Origin: Candidatus Neomicrothrix sp. UBA2983
GTDB lineage: Bacteria; Actinomycetota; Acidimicrobiia; Acidimicrobiales; MedAcidi-G1
DNA: 29,826 nt
Assembly (NCBI GenBank): GCA_002346745.1
Contig: DEAL01000005.1
Coordinates: forward strand, 592 to 30,417
Reading direction: 5' to 3'
Both the position numbers and the translations under genes were made by a program. Each line of letters starts with the position of its first letter. Position 1 is the first letter of the stretch. This document shows, one piece after another, positions 16,387 through 22,948 of this stretch. The notes under the pieces are model-generated. The model had not been told where the DNA came from, ran no database searches, and worked only from the letters and a program-made list of their open reading frames with translations.

Positions 16387-17310
16387 TCAGCCCAGCAGGG
16401 GGTCGTGCCAGTTGGCGGCGGCCCAGATGCCGGCGGCGAAGCAGGCCACGGCGAACAGCCAGGTGACCGCCGTACCGGCGCGGCGCGGCAGGCCGCGGGC
16501 GTCGGCGGTGTCGACCAGCCACGCCAGGGCGGCACCGCCCAGCAGGCCGCCCAGGTGGCCGCCGATGCTGATGCCCGGCCGGCCGAACGTGAACAGCAGG
16601 TTCACGACCACGAGGGTGCCGATGCCGGAACTCCACGGGTTGACCCCCCGCCGGTACTGGTGCACGACCGTGGCACCCATGAGCCCGAACACCGCCCCCG
16701 AGGCGCCGACCGTGAGCGCCGTCGGCGAAACCAGCATCACGCCCAACGAGCCGGCGGCCAGCGAACCGGCGTAGAGGCCGAGGAACCGGGTGGGGCCCTG
16801 GAGTCGCTCGAGGGCGTTCCCGAGCATCCACGCCAGGAACATGTTGAAGCCGATGTGCAGCAGTCCGGCGTGCAGGAACGCCGACGTGCCCAGCCGCCAC
16901 CACTCCCCCTCGTCGACGCCCAGCGGTCCGACGCAGGTCCGGCCGATCACCGCCTTGCAGCCGAAGCCGATGAGGCCGAAGTCGATGGTCGTGTCGCCGC
17001 CGCCGCTGTTGATGTCACCGCCGTTGGCCAGCACCCACAGGAAGGCGGCGGCGTTGAGAGCGATGACGATGCGGATGGTGAGCGGATCGCGGCCGGCGAA
17101 GGCGAACGACGTCGGGACCGTCCGGCGGGCGGAGCGGCGTCGCCGGCGGTGCTCGACGACGACCGGTCCCACGCAGGCCGGGCAGTGGAAGCCCACCGAC
17201 GCCTGGTGCATGCACTTGACGCAGATGCGCCGGTCGCAGCGCTGGCAGGTGACGCCGGCCCGCTCGTCGGGGTGCCAGTGGCAGGTCTCGGCGTCGAGGG
17301 GCGCGGTCAC
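16387..17310 (-). CDS. Rhomboid intramembrane serine protease with N-terminal zinc finger
   Basis: A 307-residue membrane protease. The N-terminus (10-46) carries a B-box-like zinc-binding cluster (C10, H13, C22, C25, C30, C33, C43, C46). A basic linker (RRRRRSARR, about 55-63) follows. The rhomboid core (about 76-300) has six or seven helices, with HxxxN at H152 and N156, the nucleophile in GASG (S204) and the catalytic histidine in GHLGG (H252), so it should be active. Cleavage targets are unknown. The GTG at 17310 is 6 bases after TACCGT. Zinc-finger rhomboids are common in actinobacteria, where the finger presumably recruits a cytosolic partner. Confidence 0.93.
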   Translation of the reverse strand: MTAPLDAETCHWHPDERAGVTCQRCDRRICVKCMHQASVGFHCPACVGPVVVEHRRRRRSARRTVPTSFAFAGRDPLTIRIVIALNAAAFLWVLANGGDINSGGGDTTIDFGLIGFGCKAVIGRTCVGPLGVDEGEWWRLGTSAFLHAGLLHIGFNMFLAWMLGNALERLQGPTRFLGLYAGSLAAGSLGVMLVSPTALTVGASGAVFGLMGATVVHQYRRGVNPWSSGIGTLVVVNLLFTFGRPGISIGGHLGGLLGGAALAWLVDTADARGLPRRAGTAVTWLFAVACFAAGIWAAANWHDPLLG

Positions 17311-17316
17311 GTCCGC

Positions 17317-17322
17317 ACGGTA
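17317..17322 (-). promoter_or_regulatory. -10 hexamer of the rhomboid gene (leaderless)
   Basis: TACCGT, a 6-base spacer, then the GTG at 17310. Confidence 0.6.
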
Positions 17323-17371
17323 CCGGTCGGCCCCTGCCGCGCCGCGGCGCCCTGCACGACGTGGCCGCGGC

Positions 17372-18016
17372 TCAGTGGCGGATGATCACCGGGATCGAGT
17401 CGACGTCGGTCGTCCAGGCGAACAGCATCACCTGGGCCTCGGCGCCGGTGGTGCAAGCGTGGCGGGTGCCGGTCGGATGGAAGATCGTCGAGCCGGGCCC
17501 CCGGCTCGTCCAGTCGTCGCCCAGCTGCCAGTCGGCGGTGCCGGCAGCGATCCAGAACGCCTCGGTGGCCTTGTGGACGTGCGACGGGTAGGCCGCGCCG
17601 GGGCCGTGGACGACCGCCCCGGCGAACACCTCGTCGCTGGCGTACAGCGGCAACGGCTCGCCGGCACCGCCATCGCCGACCGGGCTGGCGCCCACGATCG
17701 GCGAGTAGGCGTAGTTGGCCCGCAGGTGGTCCATGTCGGGCTCGCCGGCGTGCTCCGGGTACGGGAGCGTCCAGCCGATCCGGTCGGCCACGAGCCGCAG
17801 CAGGTCGCCGGCCGGGCCCTCGGCGGCGTCGAGGCCGGGGCCGAGGTGCGCCTCGACCACCTGATGTGCGGGCTGGGGTCCGGGCTGGAGCGGCGTGCAG
17901 CGCCCCAGGGCGTCGGCGAGGGTCGCCATCTGGTCCACCATGGCGGGATGCGCCTCGCCCTCGGCGCGTGCGAACGCGGCGAAGCCGGCCAGGAACGGGT
18001 CTCGGGGAGCGCGCAT
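17372..18016 (-). CDS. Cupin protein of the DMSP lyase family (DddQ/DddW/DddK-like), catalytic Tyr replaced
   Basis: A 214-residue protein with a helical N-terminal part and a C-terminal cupin. The metal site HxHxxxE (H146, H148, E152) plus H186 in FHPTGTRHA is complete. The Glu-to-His spacing of 34 equals that I recall for DddK (E62/H96) and DddW (E87/H121). YAYSPIVG and GPGAAYPSHVH also match dimethylsulfoniopropionate lyases. The Tyr that acts as catalytic base in those enzymes, two residues after the Glu, is Phe154 here (EAF rather than ExY). Cleavage of DMSP to acrylate and DMS is therefore doubtful; another substrate or a different base is possible. ATG 18016 is 7 bases after TAGTGT. 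Confidence 0.78.
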   Translation of the reverse strand: MRAPRDPFLAGFAAFARAEGEAHPAMVDQMATLADALGRCTPLQPGPQPAHQVVEAHLGPGLDAAEGPAGDLLRLVADRIGWTLPYPEHAGEPDMDHLRANYAYSPIVGASPVGDGGAGEPLPLYASDEVFAGAVVHGPGAAYPSHVHKATEAFWIAAGTADWQLGDDWTSRGPGSTIFHPTGTRHACTTGAEAQVMLFAWTTDVDSIPVIIRH

Positions 18017-18023
18017 CGCGCGG

Positions 18024-18029
18024 ACACTA
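18024..18029 (-). promoter_or_regulatory. -10 hexamer of the cupin gene (leaderless)
   Basis: TAGTGT, a 7-base spacer, then the ATG at 18016. It contains one of the eight CTAG sites in the window. Confidence 0.62.
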
Positions 18030-18061
18030 GACCCGGCCGGATCGCCGGGCGGGCGTCCGGC

Positions 18062-18868
18062 TCAGCGCCCCTTGAACGTGGCCTTGCCGGGGCCGTGCTC
18101 GAAGAACGACGCCACGCCGTTCTCGGCGTCCTCGCTCTCGAAGACCTCCATGAACAGGTCCAGCTCGAGGTCGATACCGTCGGCCAGGCGGCCCTGGATG
18201 CCCTCGTCGATGGCCCGCTTGGCGGCACGGATGGCGACCCGTGGGCCGGCGGCGTAGCCGGTGGCCCGCTCGACCGCCCGGGCCAGCACCTGGTCGTCGG
18301 CGACGACCTCGTCGACCCAGCCGATGGCGAGCGCCTCGGGGGCCTTCACCTGGGCCCCGCCCCAGATCAGCTCCTTGGCCTTCGTGACCCCGACCAGGCG
18401 GGCCAGCCGCTGGGTGGCGCCGCCGCCGGGGATGAGGCCCAGCAGCACCTCGGGCTGTCCGAAAACCGCGCCCTCGCCGGCGATGCGGAAGTCGCAGCAG
18501 ATGGCCAGCTCGGCGCCTCCGCCGAGGGCGAAGCCGTTGATGGCGGCGATCGTCGGGCAGGGCACGGTCTCGAGGGCGGCGAAACCGGCGCGGAAGGCGT
18601 CGCCCTGGGCCTGGCGGGTGGCCGGGTCGGCGAACACGGTCAGGTCGGCGCCGGCGGCGAAGTGCCGCTCCCCGCCGGTGAGCACGAGGGCGCCGGGCGG
18701 GTCGGCGTGGCAGGCCTCGGCGACCGCCCCGATCTCGAGCAGCAGGGACGTGTCGAGGGCGTTGACCTTGGGCCGGTCGAGGGTGACGAGGACCACGTCT
18801 CCGGCGTTCTCGTCGCCGGGCAGGCGCTCGACGCGCAGGAACTCGTAGGGGGAGTCGTCGCTGGGCAC
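18062..18868 (-). CDS. Enoyl-CoA hydratase/isomerase family protein
   Basis: A 268-residue crotonase-fold protein, the usual size. The oxyanion-hole elements HFAAGADL (69-76) and GGGAEL (116-121) are present. Both catalytic glutamates of classic 2-enoyl-CoA hydratases are kept: E120 in GGGAEL and E140 in GQPEVLLGLIPGGGATQRL, 20 residues apart as in rat crotonase (E144/E164). Hydratase activity in fatty acid beta-oxidation or a similar CoA pathway is therefore likely; chain length is unknown. The GTG at 18868, 7 bases after TACCCT, was chosen; farther upstream codons would run back into the Nfu gene. No other beta-oxidation gene is near. Confidence 0.93.
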   Translation of the reverse strand: MPSDDSPYEFLRVERLPGDENAGDVVLVTLDRPKVNALDTSLLLEIGAVAEACHADPPGALVLTGGERHFAAGADLTVFADPATRQAQGDAFRAGFAALETVPCPTIAAINGFALGGGAELAICCDFRIAGEGAVFGQPEVLLGLIPGGGATQRLARLVGVTKAKELIWGGAQVKAPEALAIGWVDEVVADDQVLARAVERATGYAAGPRVAIRAAKRAIDEGIQGRLADGIDLELDLFMEVFESEDAENGVASFFEHGPGKATFKGR

Positions 18869-18875
18869 GGCCGGG

Positions 18876-18881
18876 AGGGTA
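18876..18881 (-). promoter_or_regulatory. -10 hexamer of the enoyl-CoA hydratase gene (leaderless)
   Basis: TACCCT, a 7-base spacer, then the GTG at 18868. It lies in the 44-base gap after the Nfu-type gene. Confidence 0.62.
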
Positions 18882-18912
18882 GCGAGCGATCGGCCGAGGG
18901 CGGGCAGTGGGC

Positions 18913-19218
18913 CTAGAGGCTGACGGCGGTGCCGTCGGCGTCGTCCAGGGTCTCGCCGACGTTGACGACGGCGGTCACGCCGGGGACCCGGTCCTTCATG
19001 ATGCGCTCGATGCCGGCCTTGAGGGTCTGGTCGGACGCCGGGCACGACACGCAGGCCCCGACCAGCTCGACGGTGACCTCGCCGGTGGCCTCGTCGACGC
19101 CGTGGAGAACGATGTCGCCCTCGTCGGCCTGGATGGCGGGACGGATGATGTCGATGACCTTCTGGACCTGGGCCAGCAGTTCGCCGGCCGGCTGGTCGGT
19201 CGTGACGTCGAGGGACAT
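18913..19218 (-). CDS. NifU C-terminal domain (Nfu-type) Fe-S cluster protein
   Basis: A 101-residue stand-alone Nfu domain. Such proteins hold or carry [4Fe-4S] clusters to target enzymes. The hallmark CxxC is in VELVGACVSCPASDQTLKAGIE (C-V-S-C), followed by the conserved IERIMKDRVPGVTAVVNV strand. The preceding VQKVIDIIRPAIQADEGDIVLHGVDE is also typical (VRPxLxxDGGD-like, with a more acidic ADEGD here). ATG 19218 lies 6 bases after GAGACT, the weakest of the hexamers; an in-frame GTG at 19224 would touch it. Fe-S chemistry fits the desulfurase elsewhere in the window, but the genes are 5 kb apart and not co-transcribed. Confidence 0.88.
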   Translation of the reverse strand: MSLDVTTDQPAGELLAQVQKVIDIIRPAIQADEGDIVLHGVDEATGEVTVELVGACVSCPASDQTLKAGIERIMKDRVPGVTAVVNVGETLDDADGTAVSL

Positions 19219-19224
19219 GCCCAC

Positions 19225-19230
19225 AGTCTC
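19225..19230 (-). promoter_or_regulatory. -10 hexamer of the Nfu-type gene (leaderless, weak variant)
   Basis: GAGACT, a 6-base spacer, then the ATG at 19218. Only the A at position 2, the C/T end and the spacing fit. Confidence 0.38.
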
Positions 19231-19263
19231 GCAGCCGCCGCCCCCCGAACCACCCCGCGGCCG

Positions 19264-19269
19264 TAGAGT
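19264..19269 (+). promoter_or_regulatory. -10 hexamer of the 58-residue membrane protein gene (leaderless)
   Basis: TAGAGT, a 7-base spacer, then the ATG at 19277. Confidence 0.6.
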
Positions 19270-19276
19270 CGCTGCC

Positions 19277-19453
19277 ATGCCCGCCAACCCGCTGCTCCTC
19301 GCCCACCAGGGCGGCTGGGACGAGATCCTCATGGTGGCTGGGCCGCTGGCGCTCCTGGCCTGGCTGCTCTGGCTGGCCGACCGCCGCGCCCGACGCATGC
19401 AGCCCGGCGCCGACCGGGGAGCCCCCGACGGGGCCGACGACTCGAACGACTAG
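19277..19453 (+). CDS. 58-residue single-pass membrane protein, function unknown
   Basis: A short gene that is easy to miss. It encodes 58 residues: a polar N-terminus (PANPLLLAHQGGWDE), one strongly hydrophobic segment (about 17-34, ILMVAGPLALLAWLLWLA), a basic RRARR flank that predicts a cytosolic C-terminus, and an acidic end. Support comes from the TAGAGT hexamer 7 bases before ATG, almost uniform G or C at third codon positions, and a stop that shares CTAG with the murA stop. It is divergent from the Nfu-type gene. I do not recognise a family and infer no function. Confidence 0.7.
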   Translation: MPANPLLLAHQGGWDEILMVAGPLALLAWLLWLADRRARRMQPGADRGAPDGADDSND

Positions 19454-20715
19454 GCGTGGGCGATGTCGGCGCCGAGTGAGGCCAGGCGGCCGACGAGGTC
19501 CTCGTAGCCGCGGGCCACGTGGTGGGCGTCGCCGACCAGCGTCTCACCCTCGGCCGCCAGGCCCGCCACCACCAGCGCCGCACCGGCCCGGATGTCGGGC
19601 GCCCGCACCGGCGCCCCCGACAGCGCCTCGACGCCCCGGATCACCACGTGGTGGCCCTCGGCGCGGATGTCGGCACCCAGCCGGGCCAACTCGTCGATCG
19701 TGCGGAACCGGCCGCCGAAGATGTTCTCGGTGACGATCCCGACCCCGTCGGCGACGCACAGCATCGCCACCACGAACGGCTGATAGTCGGTGGCGACCCC
19801 CGGATACGGCAGGGTCGACACGTCGACGGGCCGCAGCCGTCCCGGCGCCACCGCCCGGACCCCCTCGGCGGTGGGCGACACCCGCATCCCCATCTCGCCC
19901 AGCTTCGCCACCAGCATGTCCATGTGCTCGGCCCGAGCGCCCTCGATGGTGACCTCGCCACCGGCGATCCCGACGGCCGCCAGGTAGGTGGCGACCTCGA
20001 TGCGGTCGGCCACGACCGTGTGCTCGGCGGGCGCCAGCTGCTCGACGCCCTCGACGATGATCGTCGACGAGCCGGCCCCGGTGACCACGGCCCCCATGCG
20101 GTTCAGGAACGACGCCAGGTCGGCGATCTCGGGCTCCCGGGCGGCGTTGTCGATCACCGTCGTGCCCTTGGCCAGCACCGACGCCATCAGCAGGTTCTCG
20201 GTGGCGCCGACGCTCGGGAACTCGAGCAGCACCCGGGCGCCGCTGAGGTGCTCGACCCGGGCCTCGATGTAGCCGTGGCTGGTGGTGAACTCGGCGCCCA
20301 GCTCCTCGAGGCCCCGCAGGTGCATGTCGATGGGCCGGTGGCCGAAGTCGTCGCCGCCGGGCAGCGACACCCGGGCCTCGCCCAGGCGGCCCAGCAGCGG
20401 CCCCAACACCACGATCGAGGCCCTCATACGCTCGACCAGGTCGTAGGGGGCCTCGGGCACCACGTCGTCGGGCACGTCGACGGTGACCGTGGACCCCTCG
20501 TGGTCGACGGTGCAGCCCATCCGCTCGAGCAACTCCCCCATCCAGGTCACGTCGGCGATGCGGGGCACGTTGTGCAGGACCGACCGGCCCGGCGCCAGCA
20601 GGGCGGCGGCCATGAGCTTGAGCGCCGAGTTCTTGGCGCCCGACACCCGGACCGTGCCCTCGAGGGGGCCGGACCGGCGGACGCGGATGGGCGACGCTTC
20701 CGGGGCGGGATTCAC
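19450..20715 (-). CDS. murA: UDP-N-acetylglucosamine 1-carboxyvinyltransferase (Asp-type)
   Basis: MurA transfers enolpyruvate from PEP to UDP-GlcNAc, the first committed step of peptidoglycan synthesis. The protein has 421 residues, the usual length, with GAKNSAL (K29, equivalent to E. coli K22) and strong matches along both domains. The active-site loop reads LPGGDDFGHRPIDMH: the Cys that fosfomycin alkylates (C115 in E. coli) is Asp122. The same substitution occurs in mycobacterial MurA and gives natural fosfomycin resistance, expected here too. The GTG at 20715 follows CATACT by 6 bases. A longer N-terminus is open in frame but does not look family-like. Its stop shares CTAG with the 58-residue gene. 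Confidence 0.96.
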   Translation of the reverse strand: MNPAPEASPIRVRRSGPLEGTVRVSGAKNSALKLMAAALLAPGRSVLHNVPRIADVTWMGELLERMGCTVDHEGSTVTVDVPDDVVPEAPYDLVERMRASIVVLGPLLGRLGEARVSLPGGDDFGHRPIDMHLRGLEELGAEFTTSHGYIEARVEHLSGARVLLEFPSVGATENLLMASVLAKGTTVIDNAAREPEIADLASFLNRMGAVVTGAGSSTIIVEGVEQLAPAEHTVVADRIEVATYLAAVGIAGGEVTIEGARAEHMDMLVAKLGEMGMRVSPTAEGVRAVAPGRLRPVDVSTLPYPGVATDYQPFVVAMLCVADGVGIVTENIFGGRFRTIDELARLGADIRAEGHHVVIRGVEALSGAPVRAPDIRAGAALVVAGLAAEGETLVGDAHHVARGYEDLVGRLASLGADIAHA

Positions 20716-20721
20716 GCCCTC

Positions 20722-20727
20722 AGTATG
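20722..20727 (-). promoter_or_regulatory. -10 hexamer of murA (leaderless), overlapping a divergent -10
   Basis: CATACT, a 6-base spacer, then the GTG at 20715. Four base pairs are shared with the opposite-strand hexamer at 20724-20729. Confidence 0.52.
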
Positions 20728-20729
20728 CT
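20724..20729 (+). promoter_or_regulatory. Candidate -10 hexamer of the MFS gene (leadered)
   Basis: TATGCT. A start about 7 bases later would give a leader of roughly 60 bases that includes both copies of the 16-bp repeat. Confidence 0.5.
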
Positions 20730-20743
20730 GCGCCACGCCGCGG

Positions 20744-20759
20744 ACCGGAAGGCAGCCCC
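20744..20759 (+). repeat. 16-bp direct repeat, copy 1, in the MFS leader
   Basis: ACCGGAAGGCAGCCCC, identical to 20780-20795, with a 36-base period (a multiple of three). It contains an SD-like GGAAGG, but the codon at the matching distance is CGG, so no translation start is expected here. Confidence 0.9.
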
Positions 20760-20779
20760 CGGGACCCGGCGTGGCCACC

Positions 20780-20795
20780 ACCGGAAGGCAGCCCC
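20780..20795 (+). repeat. 16-bp direct repeat, copy 2, with the SD site of the MFS gene
   Basis: The second exact copy ends immediately before the proposed ATT start at 20796. Its GGAAGG (20783-20788) is 7 bases from that codon, a normal SD distance. Confidence 0.85.
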
Positions 20796-22304
20796 ATTTC
20801 TGAAATCTCCCACGACCACGTCGTCGACGACGCCGGCCTCGCCGAGCTGCGCACGCCCCGCGACGATTTCGTCGGCGAGCGCCCCGACGGCGACGACCGG
20901 TTCGTGCTCGACCACGGCCCGTTCACCGACTACGAGCGCACGCTCACGGTGGTGCCGGCCCCCGACGGCCGGCACCGGATCACCGAGTCGTTCACCTACC
21001 GGCTGGCGCTGCCCGTCTGGTGGGTGGTGTTCGCCCTGCCGGTGCGGCTCGGGCTGCAGCACCGGCGCAACCCGTGGTGGGCGCCGCCCCACCGGCTCGA
21101 CGCCCGGGCCGCCCGGGTCATGGCGCTGCTGGCCTGCGTCCAGGTTGTCGACGGCTACCTCGGCACGGTCATCAGCCAGACCATCACCTTCGCCGCCGAC
21201 GAGTTCGACCGGGGCGACACCGCCCAGGGCGTGACCCTGGCTGTCATCCGGCTGGGCGTGCTGGTCGCCCTCGGCGTGGTGTTCCTCGCCGACCGGAAGG
21301 GGCGGCGGCGACTGCTGCTGGCCACCGCCACCGCCGCGGTGCTGTGCACCTCCCTCGGCGCCCTCTCCCCCGGACTGTGGTTCCTCGGCGGCTCGCAGCT
21401 CGTGGCCCGGGGCCTCACCACCGGCATGGGCATCCTCATCGGCGTCTACGCCGCCGAGGAGCTCCCCCGCGGCTCACGGGCCTGGGGCCTGAGCGTGCTG
21501 GCGCTGTCGGCCGCCCTCGGCGCCGGCATGGCCGTATGGGTGCTGCCCGTCGCCGACCTGCACGAGGCCGGCTGGCGGATCGTCTACGTCGTGCCGCTGC
21601 TGTCGCTGCTGGGCCTCGCCGCCGTCGGCCGGCGACTCCCCGAGTCGCGCCGCTTCACCGCAAACGCTCCCTCCCCCGCTGCCGACGAGGCACCGGGACG
21701 CACCGGCATCGAAGGACGGCGGCTGCTGCTGCTGGCGGCCGTGGCGTTCCTGTTCCTCGTGTTCGCCGCCCCCGCCAGCCAGTTCCAGAACGACTTCCTC
21801 AAGGACCACCGGGGCTTCACCGCCTCGGGCATCACGCTCTACACGATCCTCACGACCACCCCGGCCGGGGTCGGCATCTTCCTCGCCGGACGCCTGGCCG
21901 ACACCCGGGGCCGGCGGGGCGTCGCCACCGTCGGGCTGCTGGGCGGCACGACGTTCCTCGTGCTCTCGTACCACGCCTCCGGGGTCGCCATGTGGGGCAC
22001 CCACCTGGTCGGCGTCGTCGTCGGCTCGCTGACCGTGGCCATGGGCGTCTACGGCCCCGAGCTGTTCTCGACCCGGCACCGGGCCCGTGCCAACGGCCTG
22101 ATCGTCACGCTCGGCGTGGCCGGCAGCGCCTCCGGCCTGCTGCTGGTCGGGGTGCTCGCCGACCGCCTCGGCTCGTACGGGCACGCCTTCTCGATCGCCG
22201 CCATCGGCCCGGTGCTGGCCGCCGTGCTGGTGCTGTGGCGGTTCCCCGAGACCGCCGGGGTCGAACTCGAGGACCTCAACCCCGGCGACGCCCGCCTGGG
22301 CTGA
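20796..22304 (+). CDS. MFS transporter with N-terminal extra domain; probable ATT start
   Basis: A 502-residue transporter. The MFS core (from about 104) has motif A as LADRKGRRR (164-172) and its echo LADTRGRRG in the second half, with about 12 helices. The first ~100 residues are additional: a soluble, acidic part with GPFTDYERTLTV...RITESFTYRLALP, then a hydrophobic stretch (69-87), together resembling a small lipid- or ligand-binding module before the permease. The first in-frame ATG or GTG is the GTG at 20904, yet codon bias (G or C at third positions) and sensible protein extend upstream to an ATT at 20796 with an SD 7 bases before it, giving the N-terminus ISEISHDH. I take ATT as the start. 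The substrate is unknown. Confidence 0.82.
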   Translation: MSEISHDHVVDDAGLAELRTPRDDFVGERPDGDDRFVLDHGPFTDYERTLTVVPAPDGRHRITESFTYRLALPVWWVVFALPVRLGLQHRRNPWWAPPHRLDARAARVMALLACVQVVDGYLGTVISQTITFAADEFDRGDTAQGVTLAVIRLGVLVALGVVFLADRKGRRRLLLATATAAVLCTSLGALSPGLWFLGGSQLVARGLTTGMGILIGVYAAEELPRGSRAWGLSVLALSAALGAGMAVWVLPVADLHEAGWRIVYVVPLLSLLGLAAVGRRLPESRRFTANAPSPAADEAPGRTGIEGRRLLLLAAVAFLFLVFAAPASQFQNDFLKDHRGFTASGITLYTILTTTPAGVGIFLAGRLADTRGRRGVATVGLLGGTTFLVLSYHASGVAMWGTHLVGVVVGSLTVAMGVYGPELFSTRHRARANGLIVTLGVAGSASGLLLVGVLADRLGSYGHAFSIAAIGPVLAAVLVLWRFPETAGVELEDLNPGDARLG

Positions 22305-22331
22305 CGCCTGCCTCGACCCCCCCTACAGGCG
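22305..22331. terminator. Weak hairpin between convergent genes
   Basis: CGCCTG pairs with CAGGCG across a 15-base loop, starting right after the MFS stop and overlapping the hydrolase stop. There is no T-tract, so a termination role is uncertain. Confidence 0.25.
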
Positions 22332-22883
22332 GGCCAGCCACGCCTCCACGGCGTCGGCGATGGCCTCGTCGGCGCCCTTCAGGTCGTGGCGCTTGCCCGG
22401 GAGCCACACGGTCGTGACCGGCCCCGGGATCGTCGGCAGGTGCTCGGCGAACTCCTCGGGGCCGCCGAACGGGTCGCGGTCGCCGGACACGAACAGGCAC
22501 GGCACGTCGATGGCCGGGAAGTGGTCGACCCGCAGGTTCTCTGGCTTGCCGGGCGGGTGCAGCGGGTAGCAGACGAGCACCAGGCCGGCGGCCGGCAGGC
22601 CCTCGGCCACCGCCATCGAGCACATGCGGCCGCCCATGGAGCGGCCGCCCAGCACCAGGCCGTCAGGGTCGACGCCGGCCTCGTCGGCGAAGGCCGGCAC
22701 CGCCTCGTCCAGCGCCGCCAGCAGCTTGGGCGCCCGGTCCGGGAAGCGGCGGCCCTCCCGCCGGTACGGGAAGTCGTACCGGGCGACCGGCAGGGGCGAC
22801 AGGCGCTCCTCGAGCAGCACCAGGCTGGAGTGGCTGGCGTCGGAGCCGGCGCCGTGGGTCAGGAACAGGCCGGAGGCGGGCAT
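22323..22883 (-). CDS. Small alpha/beta hydrolase (KANL3/Tex30-like, dienelactone hydrolase clan)
   Basis: A 186-residue compact alpha/beta hydrolase. The N-terminus FLTHGAGSDASH (7-18) gives the HGAG oxyanion motif. The nucleophile elbow is GGRSMGGRM (S82), the acid is in FVSGDRDPFGG (D135 or D137) and the histidine is in LPGKRHDLKG (H166), so the triad appears complete. Members of this group often act on esters, but no substrate can be inferred and some homologs are uncharacterised. ATG 22883 is 6 bases after TAGGGT. It is divergent from the desaturase gene (65 bases) and convergent with the MFS gene. Confidence 0.85.
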   Translation of the reverse strand: MPASGLFLTHGAGSDASHSSLVLLEERLSPLPVARYDFPYRREGRRFPDRAPKLLAALDEAVPAFADEAGVDPDGLVLGGRSMGGRMCSMAVAEGLPAAGLVLVCYPLHPPGKPENLRVDHFPAIDVPCLFVSGDRDPFGGPEEFAEHLPTIPGPVTTVWLPGKRHDLKGADEAIADAVEAWLARL

Positions 22884-22889
22884 CCCCCG

Positions 22890-22895
22890 ACCCTA
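22890..22895 (-). promoter_or_regulatory. -10 hexamer of the hydrolase gene (leaderless)
   Basis: TAGGGT, a 6-base spacer, then the ATG at 22883. Confidence 0.6.
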
Positions 22896-22936
22896 CGGCG
22901 GGCCGCCGCGGCTGGAGCCCCACCTGCCGCCACGGT

Positions 22937-22942
22937 TACCCT
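22937..22942 (+). promoter_or_regulatory. -10 hexamer of the desaturase gene (leaderless)
   Basis: TACCCT, a 6-base spacer, then the ATG at 22949. Confidence 0.62.
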
Positions 22943-22948
22943 GTCCCC

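Noticed and set aside
17372..18016. Naming the cupin gene as a functional DMSP lyase
   Set aside because: The metal site fits, but the catalytic Tyr is replaced by Phe, so only family membership is claimed.
20904..22304. GTG at 20904 as the start of the MFS gene
   Set aside because: No SD or -10 hexamer lies at the right distance, and 36 upstream codons show coding bias; the ATT at 20796 with an SD fits better. It is kept as the fallback if non-standard starts are excluded.
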